A stretch of DNA of 64,000 bases from Oasisia sp. SBJ-2009 (Eukaryota > Annelida > Polychaeta > Sabellida > Siboglinidae): assembly GCA_964017155.1 (NCBI GenBank), contig OZ024861.1, forward strand, positions 29,178,733-29,242,732, in the 5' to 3' direction. Each line of letters begins with the position of its first letter. The first letter of the stretch is position 1. The notes below the pieces were generated by a model. The model was not told where the DNA came from. It did not search any database and was given only the letters and a program-made list of their open reading frames with translations. The position numbers were made by a program, and so were the translations under genes. Below, one piece after another: positions 1 to 9,452 of the stretch.

Positions 1-5
1 ATAGC

Positions 6-142
<137 letters not shown>

Positions 143-944
143 ATCGGTACTGTATTCAGACCCTACCAGCTGAAAGGCATAATATGGCTACAGTACCATA
201 AGCATGCTGACAGAGAGGAAGTTATTAAGCCTGCTATTGGGTTCATGCAGAAGATTATTTTATAGAATCAACCAGCATGACAACAGAGAAGAATCAGTGT
301 GGTTACAAAACACAACATGGTTTGGGTAAAGTCTTATAACATATTACAAGAGCATCACAGGTTCAAAAAGCCATACAGGCGTTTTAAAAGATCTGCGAGT
401 GCCTAATGCCAAGAAAAACGTGTTAATTCTAAGGCTACAAAAACAACAAGAAAACTAATCCCACATCTCACCCACCAAGGCAGGCGTGAGTGGGTGGGAA
501 AGTCTGTCAGGGCCCACGGCTGCAGTGTTCTGGGTCTCTTGGGAAAGGGAATAAACTTGGCTATGTAGGCGGCCAGCACAAGTACACATAGAGAATGTGT
601 GTGTGTTTAGACCTATGGGCCAAAGGTCCAATGGATTTATGGCATCACAAGTGTTCGCCATGCACCATTAGCTCTCAGATCTTGGAAACCATTAAAGATC
701 TGTTTTTTCGTCAAATTTTGCATGTACATTTCTTAGGATACTGTCACAATGCACAAGAATTGTAAATTTGATTGACACATTTTTAAGCCACATAGAGTCC
801 TTTAGGGTCTAAAATGTGTAACGTTTTAAGTTTTCCTATTTTATTAGAAAACGTTTTTGAAGCTTTTCCTCTAATTTTGTATAGATGTACCTAAGGGTAG
901 CTTCATTGTACACAAGAAATTTGCAGTTCTCAACTATAGAGTGT
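143..944. other. Non-coding: no feature recognised
   Basis: Presumed USP47 intron. Both strands were examined for a catalytic-domain exon with no convincing match. Confidence 0.5.
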
Positions 945-1165
945 AAATTCATACACTACTGATATTGTGTACTGCGCTCACGCAATATGGCTGTATTTCT
1001 GGTCATTGCATATGAATAACCAGAGAAAATGCCAATTAAGAGATCACAGTGAAGAGACTAGGTGGTAACTATGTTTCACCGAAACACATTTCATTCATAA
1101 TGACCAACTCACTCACTGTATAGTTCAAAGGACATCAGGGCCACTTGGCCCATTTTTTTGCAATC
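945..1165. repeat. Dispersed repeat, copy 1
   Basis: About 200 bp similar to 48935-49155. Shared blocks include TTTCTGGTCAT, ATAACCAGAKAAAATGYCAA, GAGACTAGG, TTCATTCATAAT and CTTGGCCCATT, in the same order and orientation. No ORF or terminal structure was recognised; the element type is unknown. Confidence 0.65.
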
Positions 1166-1744
1166 ACCAGAACTTATAAAAAGTATAGTGACACTATGAA
1201 ACAGCAAGGTAAACAGAGAAATAGCATACAGCTACAGGAATGAATATACACATTAATAACATAACTAATAGTTTTATTGGTATAAGTTTTAAGTGAGTGA
1301 CAGCGATGCCTGTTAGTTAATCGCAGTGCAACTGGTGTACCGTACTGTAAGATATGTTCCGTCATATCACAATTAAGACAGGATCGTGTAGCCTGAGGCT
1401 CACCTGTGATTGCACTTTGTGTAATGAGTCAATTCCGTGTTGCACTATCTCCAGAGATTAGTGTTCTCTTGAAGCTTCTCTGGGCCTCTGGCAGTGGAGG
1501 TGTGAGTGCTTAGTTTCCTCCCGTCTATCCGCCCTCACCTTTGAGTCCCACAAATCTGGATTCTTGGAAGGTTCAGCGCAAGTGCTTGGAAGCTAAAGGG
1601 TAACTCACACACTTGACTTGGCTTATGTCAGCCTTATGGGATGTGAACTTATTATATCTCGTGCCCAGTTCAGCACAAGTACAACTCTGTGAGAGTATCT
1701 CTTTCAAAGTGGTTTTGATTAGATAAAAGTAAAAAAATGGATTT
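1166..1744. other. Non-coding: no feature recognised
   Basis: Presumed USP47 intron; only short low-similarity frames. Confidence 0.5.
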
Positions 1745-2080
1745 TTTTATATAGCGCAGTGTTCAGTCCTCAGTCCTCAGTCCTCAGTCCTCAGTCCTCA
1801 GGTCTGATCAAAGTGCTTTACACTTTACTTCTCTGGCAGACCGATTCAATTGAACACCATCTCAGCTTCTCTGGGAAGCATCTGGCCATGCTGCAATTAC
1901 TGTGTGAAGGTTGCTCGTACAAATATCCACCACTGTATATAGCCAAGTAATCCTTCATACAGTTGAGTGAACTGGAGCAATGTAGAGTGAAAAAACATGC
2001 CAAAGGTTTTAACACAGGATTCGAACCCAGGTTCTCTGAGTCGACAGTCCAAAGCTCTACCTCTGAGCCATTGCACTCTG
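1745..2080 (-). mobile_element. tRNA-derived SINE, copy with head, body and tail
   Basis: On the - strand a tRNA-like head (about 2080-2012) carries an A box (TGGCTCAGAGGTAGAGC) and a B box (GGTTCGAATCC). The anticodon stem does not pair, so it is not a working tRNA. The body contains GCTCCAGTTCA, CTGTATGAA, TTGGCTATATACAGTGGTGG and CAGAGAAG, all shared with the copy at 18904-19135. The end is GTAAAGCACTTTGATCAGAC ... ACTGCGCTATATAAAA, a tail type common in invertebrate SINEs. A CAGTCCT heptamer array (1763-1801) sits inside the tail. Confidence 0.75.
1763..1801. repeat. (CAGTCCT)n microsatellite, about 5 copies
   Basis: Five perfect tandem heptamers lie inside the SINE tail, between its AAAGYGCTTT and GCGCTATATA motifs. 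Confidence 0.9.
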
Positions 2081-2343
2081 CAGGTAATTGAACAGTAAAC
2101 AGTGTCTCATTTCTGGTAGTAATTCTGTTAATCCAATTCAGGTCAAATCCTGTAGATCCAGGAATGCTGTTTCTCATGTTATAATCTGTCAAATCATTTG
2201 CGCTGCGTGAGTCCAGTACCTTTCAATTTATAGGATTTGATGCCCACTTACTTTTCCAATAACTTACCCAGATACTATCTGACTCTGTCCTGATGTGTTT
2301 AATTGCAATTGATGTATGACAGTGGCAGCTATCTCTGTTGTAG

Positions 2344-2420
2344 ATAACTCTGGATGACATCAAGAAGACGTTTGGTGGCGCTGGTAGCATGCAAGGCTAC
2401 TACTCCTCTGCATATGCAAG
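2344..2420 (+). CDS. USP47: USP47 exon A: near end of the USP catalytic domain
   Basis: The acceptor is TTGTAG at 2338-2343 and the donor GTGAGA at 2421. The 77-bp exon starts in phase 0 and reads ITLDDIKKTFGG, then GSMQGYYSSAYA, leaving two bases (AG) of a split serine codon. YYSSAYAS belongs to the C-terminal part of the USP fold, shortly after the catalytic His/Asp region of the family. The previous exon, which should carry the catalytic His, was not found between 1 and 2343 and is presumably to the left. Confidence 0.85.
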
Positions 2421-3788
2421 GTGAGAGCTAGGCAGACCGTCCTCTCATTAAGTCTACCACTAAATTTATTACACTGTCAGTTTAACGCAATTTGTATAGA
2501 ATTCCAGTTGGAGGAAGCTGTTGGAACTGCTTTGGAAAGTGGTGAAATATGGTGTAAAATGTCTTGTTTAAGTGGGAATTACGAAAACTAGGCTACTGTT
2601 TCAGTTACTGAATATTTCTTGTAAAATCATATTTTTTGGGTATAAATTGTGATGTAAAATCACTGATCAGTGTTTTAATTAACCATGACGTCTTATAAAG
2701 ATTAAAGTTCTATTTAAGAGTATTGACCTTATAAATATGAAATATAAAACCGTAGTAATGAAACTGTGTTAAAGTATGGTTCGTAAAGACACATTTGCAC
2801 TGATCTTTGCACTGCTCAAGGAGTGTGTTTTTAATACAAGTAAAATGCTTTTATTTTATTGGTTATGTAAGTAAAACTGATTCGTGAATTAAAACTGTTC
2901 TGAAAACACCTGAGAGAATAGCAATATTTCTGTGATCAGCAGATAATCTACTCAACCTTCTTAAGATAATCTCCTAGGCAAGTCACAGGTGTTTTTTCTT
3001 TGACAAACAACTTGTGTAAGATCATGCTAGTTTCAAGCACCTGCTATAAAGCAGTTTTACCAGAAAATAGACATGCTATTAGTAACAGTAGTTGGCATTT
3101 TCATTTATCTCTGTAGAAGTGTCATTATTTGAAAGTAACATTTGATATCTTGGCCCTCTGGATGTGACATTTCTGTCATATTTATTGGTAATCCTCATAC
3201 GTACATGCCTTCAGATATATTATATGCAGTTTGGAATCTGGATCAATTTCAAATCTCATAAAATCGTAATGAGCACTTGTCTACAGTCAGTTAGGAAAAT
3301 GACGTCTTTTATGTCGACAGATAAAATGTCATATGTCAACTACAGTGTATCACGATGTCATATGTCAACTACAGTGTATCATGATGTCATCAAAGACACT
3401 TGAAGGGGTGATGAAAAAACATTATGAAAGACACACAATGTTTGCTGAAAAATTGACAAGGACAGCACTATAATTAAAACAAATTGTAATTCAGTAAATT
3501 CACCTATTTAGGCAGAATATTTAGCTTGCAGAATAATGTTTGTATTTTCTCTGTATAATTTCTGCTGTATCTCATGGCCATCTTCAGTGGGTTGAATTTA
3601 CGATTGTGTCACATGACTTATTGTGGTCGAAATTATGTGGAGTAACCCAAAACGTTTATTGATATATAAATATACATCACTATGACTGACCAAGAAACCG
3701 TGAAGATCTCTACATTCAAGGTATGAATGCTTTGTTTTCTAAGTGTGGTGAATTAGTATTTTATGTTGTTACTGTTTCTTTGATGCAG
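2421..3788 (+). other. USP47 intron 1
   Basis: 1368 bp, GTGAGA to GATGCAG, AT-rich, containing only the small 29-bp duplication at 3326-3390. Confidence 0.8.
3326..3390. repeat. 29-bp tandem duplication
   Basis: Two copies of a unit beginning GTCATATGTCAACTACAGTG, with one difference between them. Confidence 0.75.
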
Positions 3789-3844
3789 TTCGACCAATGC
3801 CTACATGTTGGTGTATCGAAAGATAGACAACCAACGCAACAAAG
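3789..3844 (+). CDS. USP47: USP47 exon B: last strand of the USP catalytic domain
   Basis: The acceptor is GATGCAG at 3782-3788 and the donor GTAATG at 3845. The first base completes the serine codon split with exon A; then come 18 codons reading STNAYMLVYRKIDNQRNK and one base (G) left over. AYMLVYR is the conserved final motif of USP catalytic domains. The exact phase match to the exons on both sides is strong support for an exon of only 56 bp. Confidence 0.87.
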
Positions 3845-4848
3845 GTAATGTATATGTAGACTCAATACATCTTATAATACATTATCTTAATATCAATGTA
3901 CACCACTTGCACAGTGAAACTCGTTATTGTGTGGTATGTTTGAATACAGGACACACTTTATTTAAGCCAGTTTATACTTTATTTAAGCCATCTTTATATG
4001 TGGTGCAGTTGATTTATATTGAGGTAAACTGTCAGCTTGTTCTCGGTCCATTTTATTGTATTAACACAGATCAAATGCTGACGGAACTTGATTATCTGTG
4101 AGTTAACACTGGACACGGCACTGCAGAGGGAGGGCAGACACTTAACTCAACAGCGACGAATTCTCATCTGCAGCTGGGCTCACCTAATATGACAAAGTGC
4201 CAGGTTACAGATTAAAGTTTAACCAAATATATGCATATTGGTATCAGTCGATGTCAGTGAGAGTGAAATATGACGTGGTGACAAAGTGAACCCAGAAGGC
4301 ATCATGTGCACCTAGGGAGGTCCACATGCCTGTCAGGCTGTTTAACTTTAAGCATCAAAGAAGTAGGTGAGGCATTTTGAAGGATGATCCTAAGTGTCCA
4401 CTAAGCCCTTAAACCACACATCATTTTATGAAACCTGCCCGGAGTCCCCAAAGTATTTGCCGAGAATTGCCAAGAAAGGGGTCGATCTAAGTATTTTTGC
4501 TTTTAATTGATTGTGCGACATTTCCAAATATTGCAAGTTTTCTTGTTTTGTATTTCGCACTAGTCAGCTCTAAACATACTGATCAACTTTTAAATCAAAC
4601 GTACAATGTAGTTTGCGTCTGTGTGTCTTTGAATACTTTTATAGACATATGTAATCATATATTTCATCGCGGTAGAAGGTCCCTTGATCAAACTAATAAG
4701 ATTTTCATATACCATCATATCAGCAATGTTTAGTTCTATCAGTTCTATCTATTACCTTTAGAAGAATTACCTTGTGGTGGTTTGATTTGGTTTGGTGGAC
4801 ATTGAGTGTGCCTAGACATTCAGACAATGATTTAGATTTAACAAGATT

Positions 4849-4876
4849 GCCACCTAGAGAATCAACTCTAGATGGC
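4849..4876 (-). promoter_or_regulatory. 3' UTR stem-loop of the CR1-like element, copy 1
   Basis: On the - strand GCCATCTAGAG and CTCTAGGTGGC pair over 11 bp with one G-T pair, around a 6-base loop (TTGATT). The same hairpin is present in the two other 3' ends in the window (36297-36324 and 16956-16982). The RT of related LINEs recognises a 3' stem-loop, so this is the probable RT-binding element. Confidence 0.6.
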
Positions 4877-4924
4877 AGGTGGACAAGGAAGCCGTTTGGC
4901 TTATCGAGAGTCCAACCTATCTAT

Positions 4925-7804
4925 CTAAGTATACCCTGCCCGTCTTAGGTATATGTCAATTTTATTTTTAAACATATTAACACTTCTAGCACCTACACAA
5001 TCAGCTGATAATTTGTTCCATTCGTTTACTATTCTTTGGGAAAATGAAAATTTTCTAATATCTAGTCTACACTGCTTCTTTGCTAATGCAACTCCATGTC
5101 CTCTAGTCCTTCTCTCTTCCTTGACCGTGAAAAAAATATTTCTGTCAATATTTTCATACCCATTCAATATTTTAAAAACCTCAATCTGATCTCCTCTCAA
5201 TCTTCTGGTTTCTAGTGTTGTTAGACCACATTCTTTTAGACGCATTTCATAACTAATATTCCTGAGTTTTGGTATCATTTTTGTTGCTCTCCTTTGTACT
5301 CTTTCTAGCATATCAATATCCTTCTTGCGATATGGCCTCCATGCTTGTATACAATATTCTAAATGAGGCCTAACTATTGTTTTATAAAGCGGTATTATTA
5401 GTTCTTTTTCTTTGTATACTATATTTCGCCTAATTAATCCAAGAATTTGGTTTGCCTTCGCTGCTGCAATTCCACACTGCTCTGATACCTTCATGTCAGC
5501 ACTAATGGTTAAACCTAAGTCCTTTTCCTTTACAGTAGTATTTAGTACAGTACCACCCATTGTATATTGTGCATTTTCATTCCCATGTCCTGTGTGGAGG
5601 CACTTACACTTTCCAAAGTTAAACAGCATTTGCCATTTCTCAGACCATTCTATCAACTTATTTAGATCATCTTGTAAATGCTGTCTATCTGCATCGCTTT
5701 TTATTTTCCTAAACACTTTTGTGTCGTCCGCAAACTTCAACACCTTGCTTGTTATGTCAACATCCAAATCATTGATATATATTAAGAATAAAATAGGTCC
5801 CAATACTGATCCTTGCGGTACTCCACTCAAAACAGATTTCCAATTTGAAACCTCCCCATCAACTACTACTCTTTGTCTTCTATCAATAAGCCATTTTTCT
5901 ATCCAGTTAATCATACTATTTCCTATGCCATGGGCCTTTAGTTTAAGTAGTAATCTTTGGTGTGGCACTTTGTCAAAGGCTTTTTTAAAATCCAAGTAGA
6001 TTATATCTACTGGTGATCCCTCATCTACCCACTTTGTGACATCTTCCAAAAAACATAACATATTTGTTAAGCATGACCTCGCTTTTAAAAACCCATGTTG
6101 AGATGTGTTTATCAATTTATTTTTAACAAGAAAATCAACCAAGTGATCTTTAATTAGTCTTTCTAATAGTTTACAAATCACCGATGTTAAACTCACTGGT
6201 CTATAGTTCTCTGACTTGCTTCTTGATCCTTTTTTAAATAATGGTATGATGTTTGCTTCTTTCCATTCTACCGGAACCACTCCTTCCTCTAATGCCAAAT
6301 TGAACACTGTTGCAAGTGGTATGCTAATTTGTTCTACAATTTCCAGTAGTAATTTGGGAGGAATCCCATCCACTCCTGGTGATTTATTATCCTTCATATC
6401 TCTTATTTTCATAGCTACCATTTTTGGGGTTACAGTTAGTTGTCCTAAATAGTCACACTCTCTCCCTTCGAACTTAGTCTCTAGTACTGGTAATGTACTA
6501 ATATCTTCCCTGGTAAACACCGAACTAAAGTATTCATTTAGGTTTTCTGCCATTAAGAATCCCTCCGTTATTATGTTTCCATCACTACCTTCTAGTGGCC
6601 CGACCTTATCTTGAACTTTCTGTTTACTTCGAACATACGCATAAAAACTCTTGCTGTCATGTTTTATGTTGAAAGCTATTTTTTGTTCATAGCTTCTCTT
6701 CGAATTTCTAATTTCAGCTGTAGCTTGATTAAGTGCTTCTTTATAAATGGCATAGTCTTCTTCACTTCCAGTATGTCTATATGTCTTCCACATCATTTGC
6801 TTGTACTTGATTTTTCTAATGGCTTCCTTCGATAAGTGTTTCTTCTTTGACCTTTTCCCTTGTTTTTTCAAGGGGACAAATTTGTCAACGACGCAGTCAA
6901 TTTCCCTCTTTAAGATATTCCAGCATTCTGTTGCTGTCTTATTCTTCAGTGTGTTATTCCAGTCTATCTTCGCTAAATATTCCCTCATGTCCTTATATCT
7001 TCCTTTGTGAAAATTTTTCCTGTACCGTATTTTTCTGTTCCGTTCTCCTTTTACTTTGATGATAAAATGTATCTGGTTATGATCACTACATCCCAGTGGC
7101 TCACATATATTGACATTATCAACAAATTCCTTCTGTGAGCTCAAAACTATGTCCAACACGTTCTTGTCCCTGGTTGGTTCTAACACATGTTGAAAAAGGA
7201 AACTATCTTGTACTAAATTTAAAAACTCTTGATCCTCTCTCCCAGGACTCTGTAGAGATGTCCACTTTATATGCCCATGGTTAAAATCCCCCATAATAAT
7301 ACAGTCCCGTTTACTCACTTCTTTTATAGCGTTGTGCATTTTTTCATTATCTTCTATGCTTATGTTTGGACTACGATAAACTAACCCAACAGTTAATGTT
7401 GAGTTTCCTGTAACTATGTTACACCAGACAGCTTCACATTCTGCTTCTTTTTCTAATTTTATTTCATAAGCCTGGATGGATTCTTTAATATATAAAATAA
7501 CTCCGCCTCCCCTTCTTCCTAATCTATCTTTCCTAAACATTACATATCCTGTCATTCCTAATTCGGCATCTGATATATCGGGGGTGGCCCAAGATTCAGT
7601 TATACCTATTATGTGAGGGTCAATATCTTCTACCATAATGTTTAGTTCATTTCTTTTGTTTACTATGCTCCTTGCATTTAAACAAACACATTTATAACCA
7701 AATTTCGTAGGGCTTTCCAGGCTGTTTTTTGCTGATTTCTTTTTGCTGTCTTTAGCTATGCCTCTAGTATTTGGCTTCTCTGTGTATCCCCCCTGCGAAA
7801 CTAG
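4925..7804 (-). CDS. CR1-like ORF2: endonuclease plus reverse transcriptase
   Basis: The frame is open from 7936 (a GTG) to the TAG at 4925, 1003 codons; the part above 7804 overlaps ORF1. Using that numbering, the AP-type endonuclease covers about 80-295: CLNARS (Asn87), TESW (Glu114), MGDFNH (Asp217, Asn219) and SDH (Asp285, His286). The reverse transcriptase covers about 510-770: YLDFKKAFD (Asp649), GVPQGSVLGP (705-714) and FADD (Asp737, Asp738). A conserved C-terminal region follows (ERVQRRATKMIP, SFSQRIVNEWN). The enzyme nicks target DNA and copies the element RNA by target-primed reverse transcription. The first in-frame ATG is codon 101, inside the endonuclease, so translation probably depends on ORF1: by -1 frameshifting at 7804-7813, or by reinitiation. 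No stop or missing catalytic residue was seen. Confidence 0.9.
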   Translation of the reverse strand, partial: LVSQGGYTEKPNTRGIAKDSKKKSAKNSLESPTKFGYKCVCLNARSIVNKRNELNIMVEDIDPHIIGITESWATPDISDAELGMTGYVMFRKDRLGRRGGGVILYIKESIQAYEIKLEKEAECEAVWCNIVTGNSTLTVGLVYRSPNISIEDNEKMHNAIKEVSKRDCIIMGDFNHGHIKWTSLQSPGREDQEFLNLVQDSFLFQHVLEPTRDKNVLDIVLSSQKEFVDNVNICEPLGCSDHNQIHFIIKVKGERNRKIRYRKNFHKGRYKDMREYLAKIDWNNTLKNKTATECWNILKREIDCVVDKFVPLKKQGKRSKKKHLSKEAIRKIKYKQMMWKTYRHTGSEEDYAIYKEALNQATAEIRNSKRSYEQKIAFNIKHDSKSFYAYVRSKQKVQDKVGPLEGSDGNIITEGFLMAENLNEYFSSVFTREDISTLPVLETKFEGRECDYLGQLTVTPKMVAMKIRDMKDNKSPGVDGIPPKLLLEIVEQISIPLATVFNLALEEGVVPVEWKEANIIPLFKKGSRSKSENYRPVSLTSVICKLLERLIKDHLVDFLVKNKLINTSQHGFLKARSCLTNMLCFLEDVTKWVDEGSPVDIIYLDFKKAFDKVPHQRLLLKLKAHGIGNSMINWIEKWLIDRRQRVVVDGEVSNWKSVLSGVPQGSVLGPILFLIYINDLDVDITSKVLKFADDTKVFRKIKSDADRQHLQDDLNKLIEWSEKWQMLFNFGKCKCLHTGHGNENAQYTMGGTVLNTTVKEKDLGLTISADMKVSEQCGIAAAKANQILGLIRRNIVYKEKELIIPLYKTIVRPHLEYCIQAWRPYRKKDIDMLERVQRRATKMIPKLRNISYEMRLKECGLTTLETRRLRGDQIEVFKILNGYENIDRNIFFTVKEERRTRGHGVALAKKQCRLDIRKFSFSQRIVNEWNKLSADCVGARSVNMFKNKIDIYLRRAGYT

Positions 7805-8871
7805 TTTAAAAAATTGCAACCTGTTCCTCTGTCCATAGATTGAAGCAGGTTCTCGGAGAACACTGCTGCGCCCTTTCCGCTTAGATGGAGGCCATCTCTC
7901 ACGTACATATCTTCCTTCCCAACAAAGTATCCCCACAAATCTACAAATCCAACTCCTTCTCCTTCACACATCTGCTCCACCAGAGCATTGATTGCCATCC
8001 TCTTACAGTTTCTATAGGTTGCTCCCCTTCCTCCGATTACTGGCAAGATTCCTGAGATAATGATCTGTTCAACTCTTGTCTTCTTCAGTTTCCCTACCAA
8101 CTGTCTGTATCTTTGCACTATTCTAGTTGTCCCCTCCCTGTCTGCATTGTTCGTCCCTACATGTACTAATATCGATCCTCCCTGGCCATGCCCCAACACG
8201 TTCTCTACCCTATCTGTCACATGCTCAATCCGAGCGCCCGGAAGACAAACAACAACATCTTCTCCTTTGTTTAACGTCTTGTCCGTCTTTCGCAAAATTG
8301 AGTCGCCCATAAAAACCCTTTCTGTTCTCAATGCACCCTCGATCACTGCTTCAGAGTAGCTCCTCCGTTTTTCATCTCCCTGGTTGCTGACTTCCCCCCC
8401 TGCCGCTTTCTCTGTTCCTCTCTTTCCTGTCTCTTTTCTTCCTGACATCTTCCTTGTTATTGACTTCCGTTTGGTCATATCTACTCTCAGTTCCTTTCTT
8501 CCCTTCGTCTTTCCTCCTGTCGCATCTACTTCTATCATCTCCTGTCCCCTTGTCCCTCCCTCCTTCTCTACTGTCACTTTCTCCACTGTCTCCTTCATGC
8601 ATGGCATGTTTTCTGTTGTTCTTTCTCCATTTGTTTTCCTTGCTATCATCTTCCCTCCTCTCTCCATCTCCTTCACAAGATCCGTTAGCTTAGCTAGCTC
8701 TGCCGTCAGACAGTCCACTTTCCAACACCCTAAACATTGGAAAGTAAACCCTTCCTCCGTTGTCTCTGACCAAGACTTTCCGCACCCCGATAAGGCAAAA
8801 TCCACCAAGCTGTGGCAGTGATCACACAGCAAGTGCCTCCTTGCCTTCACTTGCCGCTTGGAAGGTGCCAT
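7801..8871 (-). CDS. CR1-like ORF1 protein with zinc-finger-like N-terminus and SGNH esterase domain
   Basis: The ATG at 8871-8869 starts MAPSKRQVKARRHLLCDHC and gives 356 residues; the frame is open upstream to a TTG at 8886. Residues about 15-52 hold a Cys/His cluster (CDHCH, then CLGC) that resembles a zinc-binding finger, followed by a short coiled-coil-like stretch. Residues about 75-180 are a Lys/Arg/Glu-rich linker. Residues about 186-345 form an SGNH/GDSL hydrolase: FMGDSILRK (nucleophile Ser191), LPGARIEHV, HVGTNNAD (Asn about 241-242) and RDGLHLSGKG (Asp326, His329). ORF1 proteins of CR1 and related elements bind RNA and often carry such an esterase; its exact role is not settled. 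All catalytic blocks are present. The frame ends at TAG inside a slippery stretch that overlaps ORF2. Confidence 0.88.
   Translation of the reverse strand: MAPSKRQVKARRHLLCDHCHSLVDFALSGCGKSWSETTEEGFTFQCLGCWKVDCLTAELAKLTDLVKEMERGGKMIARKTNGERTTENMPCMKETVEKVTVEKEGGTRGQEMIEVDATGGKTKGRKELRVDMTKRKSITRKMSGRKETGKRGTEKAAGGEVSNQGDEKRRSYSEAVIEGALRTERVFMGDSILRKTDKTLNKGEDVVVCLPGARIEHVTDRVENVLGHGQGGSILVHVGTNNADREGTTRIVQRYRQLVGKLKKTRVEQIIISGILPVIGGRGATYRNCKRMAINALVEQMCEGEGVGFVDLWGYFVGKEDMYVRDGLHLSGKGAAVFSENLLQSMDRGTGCNFLN
7804..7813 (-). promoter_or_regulatory. Candidate -1 ribosomal frameshift site (tandem slippery heptamers)
   Basis: On the - strand ORF1 ends AAT TTT TTA AAC TAG. Two overlapping heptamers of the X XXY YYZ type, U UUU UUA and U UUA AAC, sit in the ORF1 frame directly before its stop. 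A -1 slip enters ORF2 with CUA GUU UCG, which is the correct ORF2 frame. I could not see a strong stem-loop just downstream, so the efficiency is unknown and stop-restart translation remains possible. Confidence 0.5.
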
Positions 8872-9052
8872 AATACGATTGATCAAATCAACTTCGTTTA
8901 TACCAACTTAGTCTTTAGAAAGACTGTTTGTTTATTGTGTACAGCAACTGCAGCACACTACGTGTTATAAACAACTTACTTCCTATGCTACCATGAACAA
9001 TAATTTTATTCTGTACTGGTACCGTTCCCTAGCGGATACTTTGGACACTACC

Positions 9053-9245
9053 TATATAAACAGACTAGGGCTTTCTGCTAAAACACTTGCTTATTTTTAA
9101 TAACAATGGCACCGAATCAAAGAATTATCCTATGTATGCAGCTGTTTTGCTTACCACTTTATCTGTTATATATCATATCAATTTATCAGATTTGCTAAAT
9201 TTTGTTTACAATCTTGTTGAAAGCTAGATTACCCTATTTCACCCA
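9053..9245 (-). repeat. Unit 1 of a diverged tandem duplication 5' of the CR1-like element
   Basis: This unit of about 193 bp is repeated with roughly 70-75% identity by eye at 9246-9452. Shared landmarks on the + strand are CTTGYTTATTTTTAATAACA near the start, then TTTTGTTTACAAT and GCTAGATTACCCTAT near the end. It lies just outside the ORF1 leader, on the 5' side of the element. Several non-LTR elements carry tandem promoter monomers there, which is the likeliest reading. An old host duplication is the alternative. Confidence 0.6.
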
Positions 9246-9452
9246 CTATAAATAATAGTCTGCACAAACTAAGGATTCCTACTAAAAAAGCTTGTTTATT
9301 TTTAATAACAATGATACCTATTCAGAGTGTTACCTTACACATATAGTTGTTACGCTTATTGCTTTGTCTCTTATATACGATATCAAATAAACAGATTTTG
9401 CTCAGTCTTGTTTACAATTTGTCGAAGGCTAGATTACCCTATTATCACCCAC
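9246..9452 (-). repeat. Unit 2 of the diverged tandem duplication 5' of the CR1-like element
   Basis: Second copy of the unit at 9053-9245. Both start with TATAAA-like sequence and end with CACCCAC on the + strand. The sequence beyond 9452 no longer follows the unit, so this is the working 5' boundary of the element. Confidence 0.58.

Larger units (their letters stand above)
4826..9452 (-). mobile_element. Nearly full-length CR1-like non-LTR retrotransposon
   Basis: Read on the - strand, the element has two diverged about 200-bp units, a 5' leader, ORF1 (8871-7801), ORF2 (to 4925) and a short 3' UTR. The 3' UTR carries a hairpin (4849-4876) and a TTGTTAAATC-type end repeated as TAAATC near 4830. 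ORF1 with an SGNH esterase and ORF2 with apurinic-type endonuclease plus reverse transcriptase is the CR1 clade layout. Both ORFs are intact, so this copy looks young. It lies antisense in intron 2 of the USP47-like gene. The 5' limit is set by the end of the second repeat unit and is uncertain; no target-site duplication was found by eye. Truncated relatives are at 35640-36348 and 16917-16992. Confidence 0.87.

Noticed and set aside
2012..2080. Functional tRNA gene on the - strand
   Set aside because: A and B boxes are present, but the anticodon stem does not pair and a SINE body follows.
7934..7936. GTG at the open end of the ORF2 frame as its start codon
   Set aside because: It lies inside the ORF1 esterase coding region, and the residues that follow are a shadow of ORF1; a frameshift or restart near 7804 fits better.
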